This document shows positions 32,118 to 32,734 of a stretch of DNA of 32,734 nucleotides, piece by piece. The position numbers and the translations under genes are program-made. This DNA is from JABCPE02 sp963520375 (GTDB lineage: Bacteria > Bacteroidota > Bacteroidia > Flavobacteriales > Weeksellaceae): the NCBI GenBank assembly GCA_963520375.1, contig CAUQQF010000021.1, positions 1 through 32,734 of the forward strand. Reading direction: 5' to 3'. Each line of letters opens with the position of its first letter. Within the stretch, counting starts at the first letter, position 1. Under the pieces are notes generated by a model, which saw nothing but the letters and a program-made list of their open reading frames with translations, was not told the origin of the DNA and ran no database searches.

Positions 32118-32139
32118 TGAAAAGTTTTACAACTTTTCA
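32118..32139. terminator. Second hairpin in the convergent gap
   Basis: TGAAAAGTT and AACTTTTCA make a perfect 9-bp stem with a TTAC loop, immediately beside the 32089-32111 terminator. It probably reinforces termination between the convergent genes. Confidence 0.5.
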
Positions 32140-32213
32140 GAGACTTGTGTGTGAATAGTTTTATTAGGTAAACTATCAAAATTTAACGCTTTTAGAGATG
32201 TCTCAAAGTATTT

Positions 32214-32734
32214 TTAATAAACACTATGCCCTCGCTTTGTGTTTAGTTCTTTTCCTAAATCATTATTTTTCCAACTATAAAACCAATTCGATGAATATTT
32301 TGACAATTCCTTGAGAGTATTATCTTTATCTGTTTCTGGAGTGTTTTTATCAAAAAAATGAATTTTTTCTAAAATTTTTTTTCTAAATTTTTCTACTTCA
32401 TCATCAGAACTCCCAACATACGGACAAGTTAAAATATCTATTAACAAAAAAACACTTTCTGCATCATTGGGAGCAAAGGTATTAAATTTTTTATTAATAA
32501 TTTTCCGCAAATGATTTCTTATGTTATCAAATTTATTGTCTCTTTTTATATAAAATAGTAGTGATAATATTGTAAAGTAATTTAGATTGGAATTACTATT
32601 TTTTTCAATATCAAATACTCTAAAATTCTTGTTGATTAATTCTTCACTAAACTGATAATTTTTTCCCAATTCTGAAATTATTGTCAATAGATACAAGGTT
32701 TCTACTTCTGTATATTCAAATGAAGTATTTTTTT
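32214..32734 (-). CDS. Unrecognised protein, C-terminal part (runs off right edge)
   Basis: The reading frame is open from the right edge (KNTSFEYTEVETLYLLTIIS ...) to the stop at 32214, about 172 residues. The TTG at 32696 is only an internal codon; the true start lies beyond the window. The fragment is helical and rich in Lys, Asn and Leu, with SELGKNYQFSEELINKNF and a C-terminal SWKNNDLGKELNTKRGHSVY. An EYTEVETLYLL-type helical tail is reminiscent of C-terminal regions of some defence-type reverse transcriptases, but no diagnostic motif lies in the visible part. Function is left open. Confidence 0.6.
   Translation of the reverse strand, partial: KNTSFEYTEVETLYLLTIISELGKNYQFSEELINKNFRVFDIEKNSNSNLNYFTILSLLFYIKRDNKFDNIRNHLRKIINKKFNTFAPNDAESVFLLIDILTCPYVGSSDDEVEKFRKKILEKIHFFDKNTPETDKDNTLKELSKYSSNWFYSWKNNDLGKELNTKRGHSVY

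Overview
The window looks like part of a plasmid from an AT-rich member of the Bacteroidota, probably a flavobacterium (Weeksellaceae-type). The grounds are promoters of the TTG-N19..23-TAnnTTTG type, a type IX secretion (T9SS) type A sorting domain, SprB-like repeats, and a plasmid replication/partition block with iterons. No T9SS core genes, conjugation genes, transposases, tRNAs or rRNAs were seen. The contents run off both edges.

Left edge (1-1300): the first 18 codons of an AAA-type ATPase gene lie on the minus strand. Its leader is duplicated at 943-1137. Between the two copies sit a frameshifted glycine-rich toxin-tip remnant and a small membrane protein that looks like its immunity protein. 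A ~250-bp non-coding repeat follows (1304-1550); its second copy lies at 30825-31077, just before parA.

1557-10040 (minus): a tight four-gene operon encodes an FN3-repeat exported protein, a SprB-repeat protein with a T9SS sorting domain, a PKD-repeat lipoprotein and an outer-membrane beta-barrel. A good promoter candidate precedes it at about 10100-10130.

10278-27800 (minus): this is the most interesting part. Two very large exported proteins (1745 and 1513 aa) share an essentially identical ~940-residue carrier: signal peptide, FN3-like domains and a zincin metallopeptidase motif. They then diverge completely into different C-terminal arms that end in PD-(D/E)XK-like nuclease tips. Each tip is followed by a different candidate immunity gene (134-aa protein; 321-aa beta-propeller-like protein). 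Two further orphan tips follow the intact modules, one with an immunity paralogue and one with a truncated immunity start. Each orphan begins within two bases of the preceding immunity stop codon. Upstream lies a 1552-aa exported protein of an uncharacterised Bacteroidota family. I read the whole as a plasmid-borne polymorphic-toxin array, without Rhs, CDI or T6SS signatures, that may use the neighbouring T9SS-type surface proteins. The delivery link is inference.

28107-32006 (plus): two overlapping small genes (the first made of two tandem RHH-like units), a Rep_3/RepB-like initiator, seven 14-bp iterons (six spaced 21/22 bp) with AT-rich flanks, the second ~250-bp repeat, and a ParA ATPase without a recognisable ParB. 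An unrecognised partial gene enters from the right edge on the minus strand (32214-32734).
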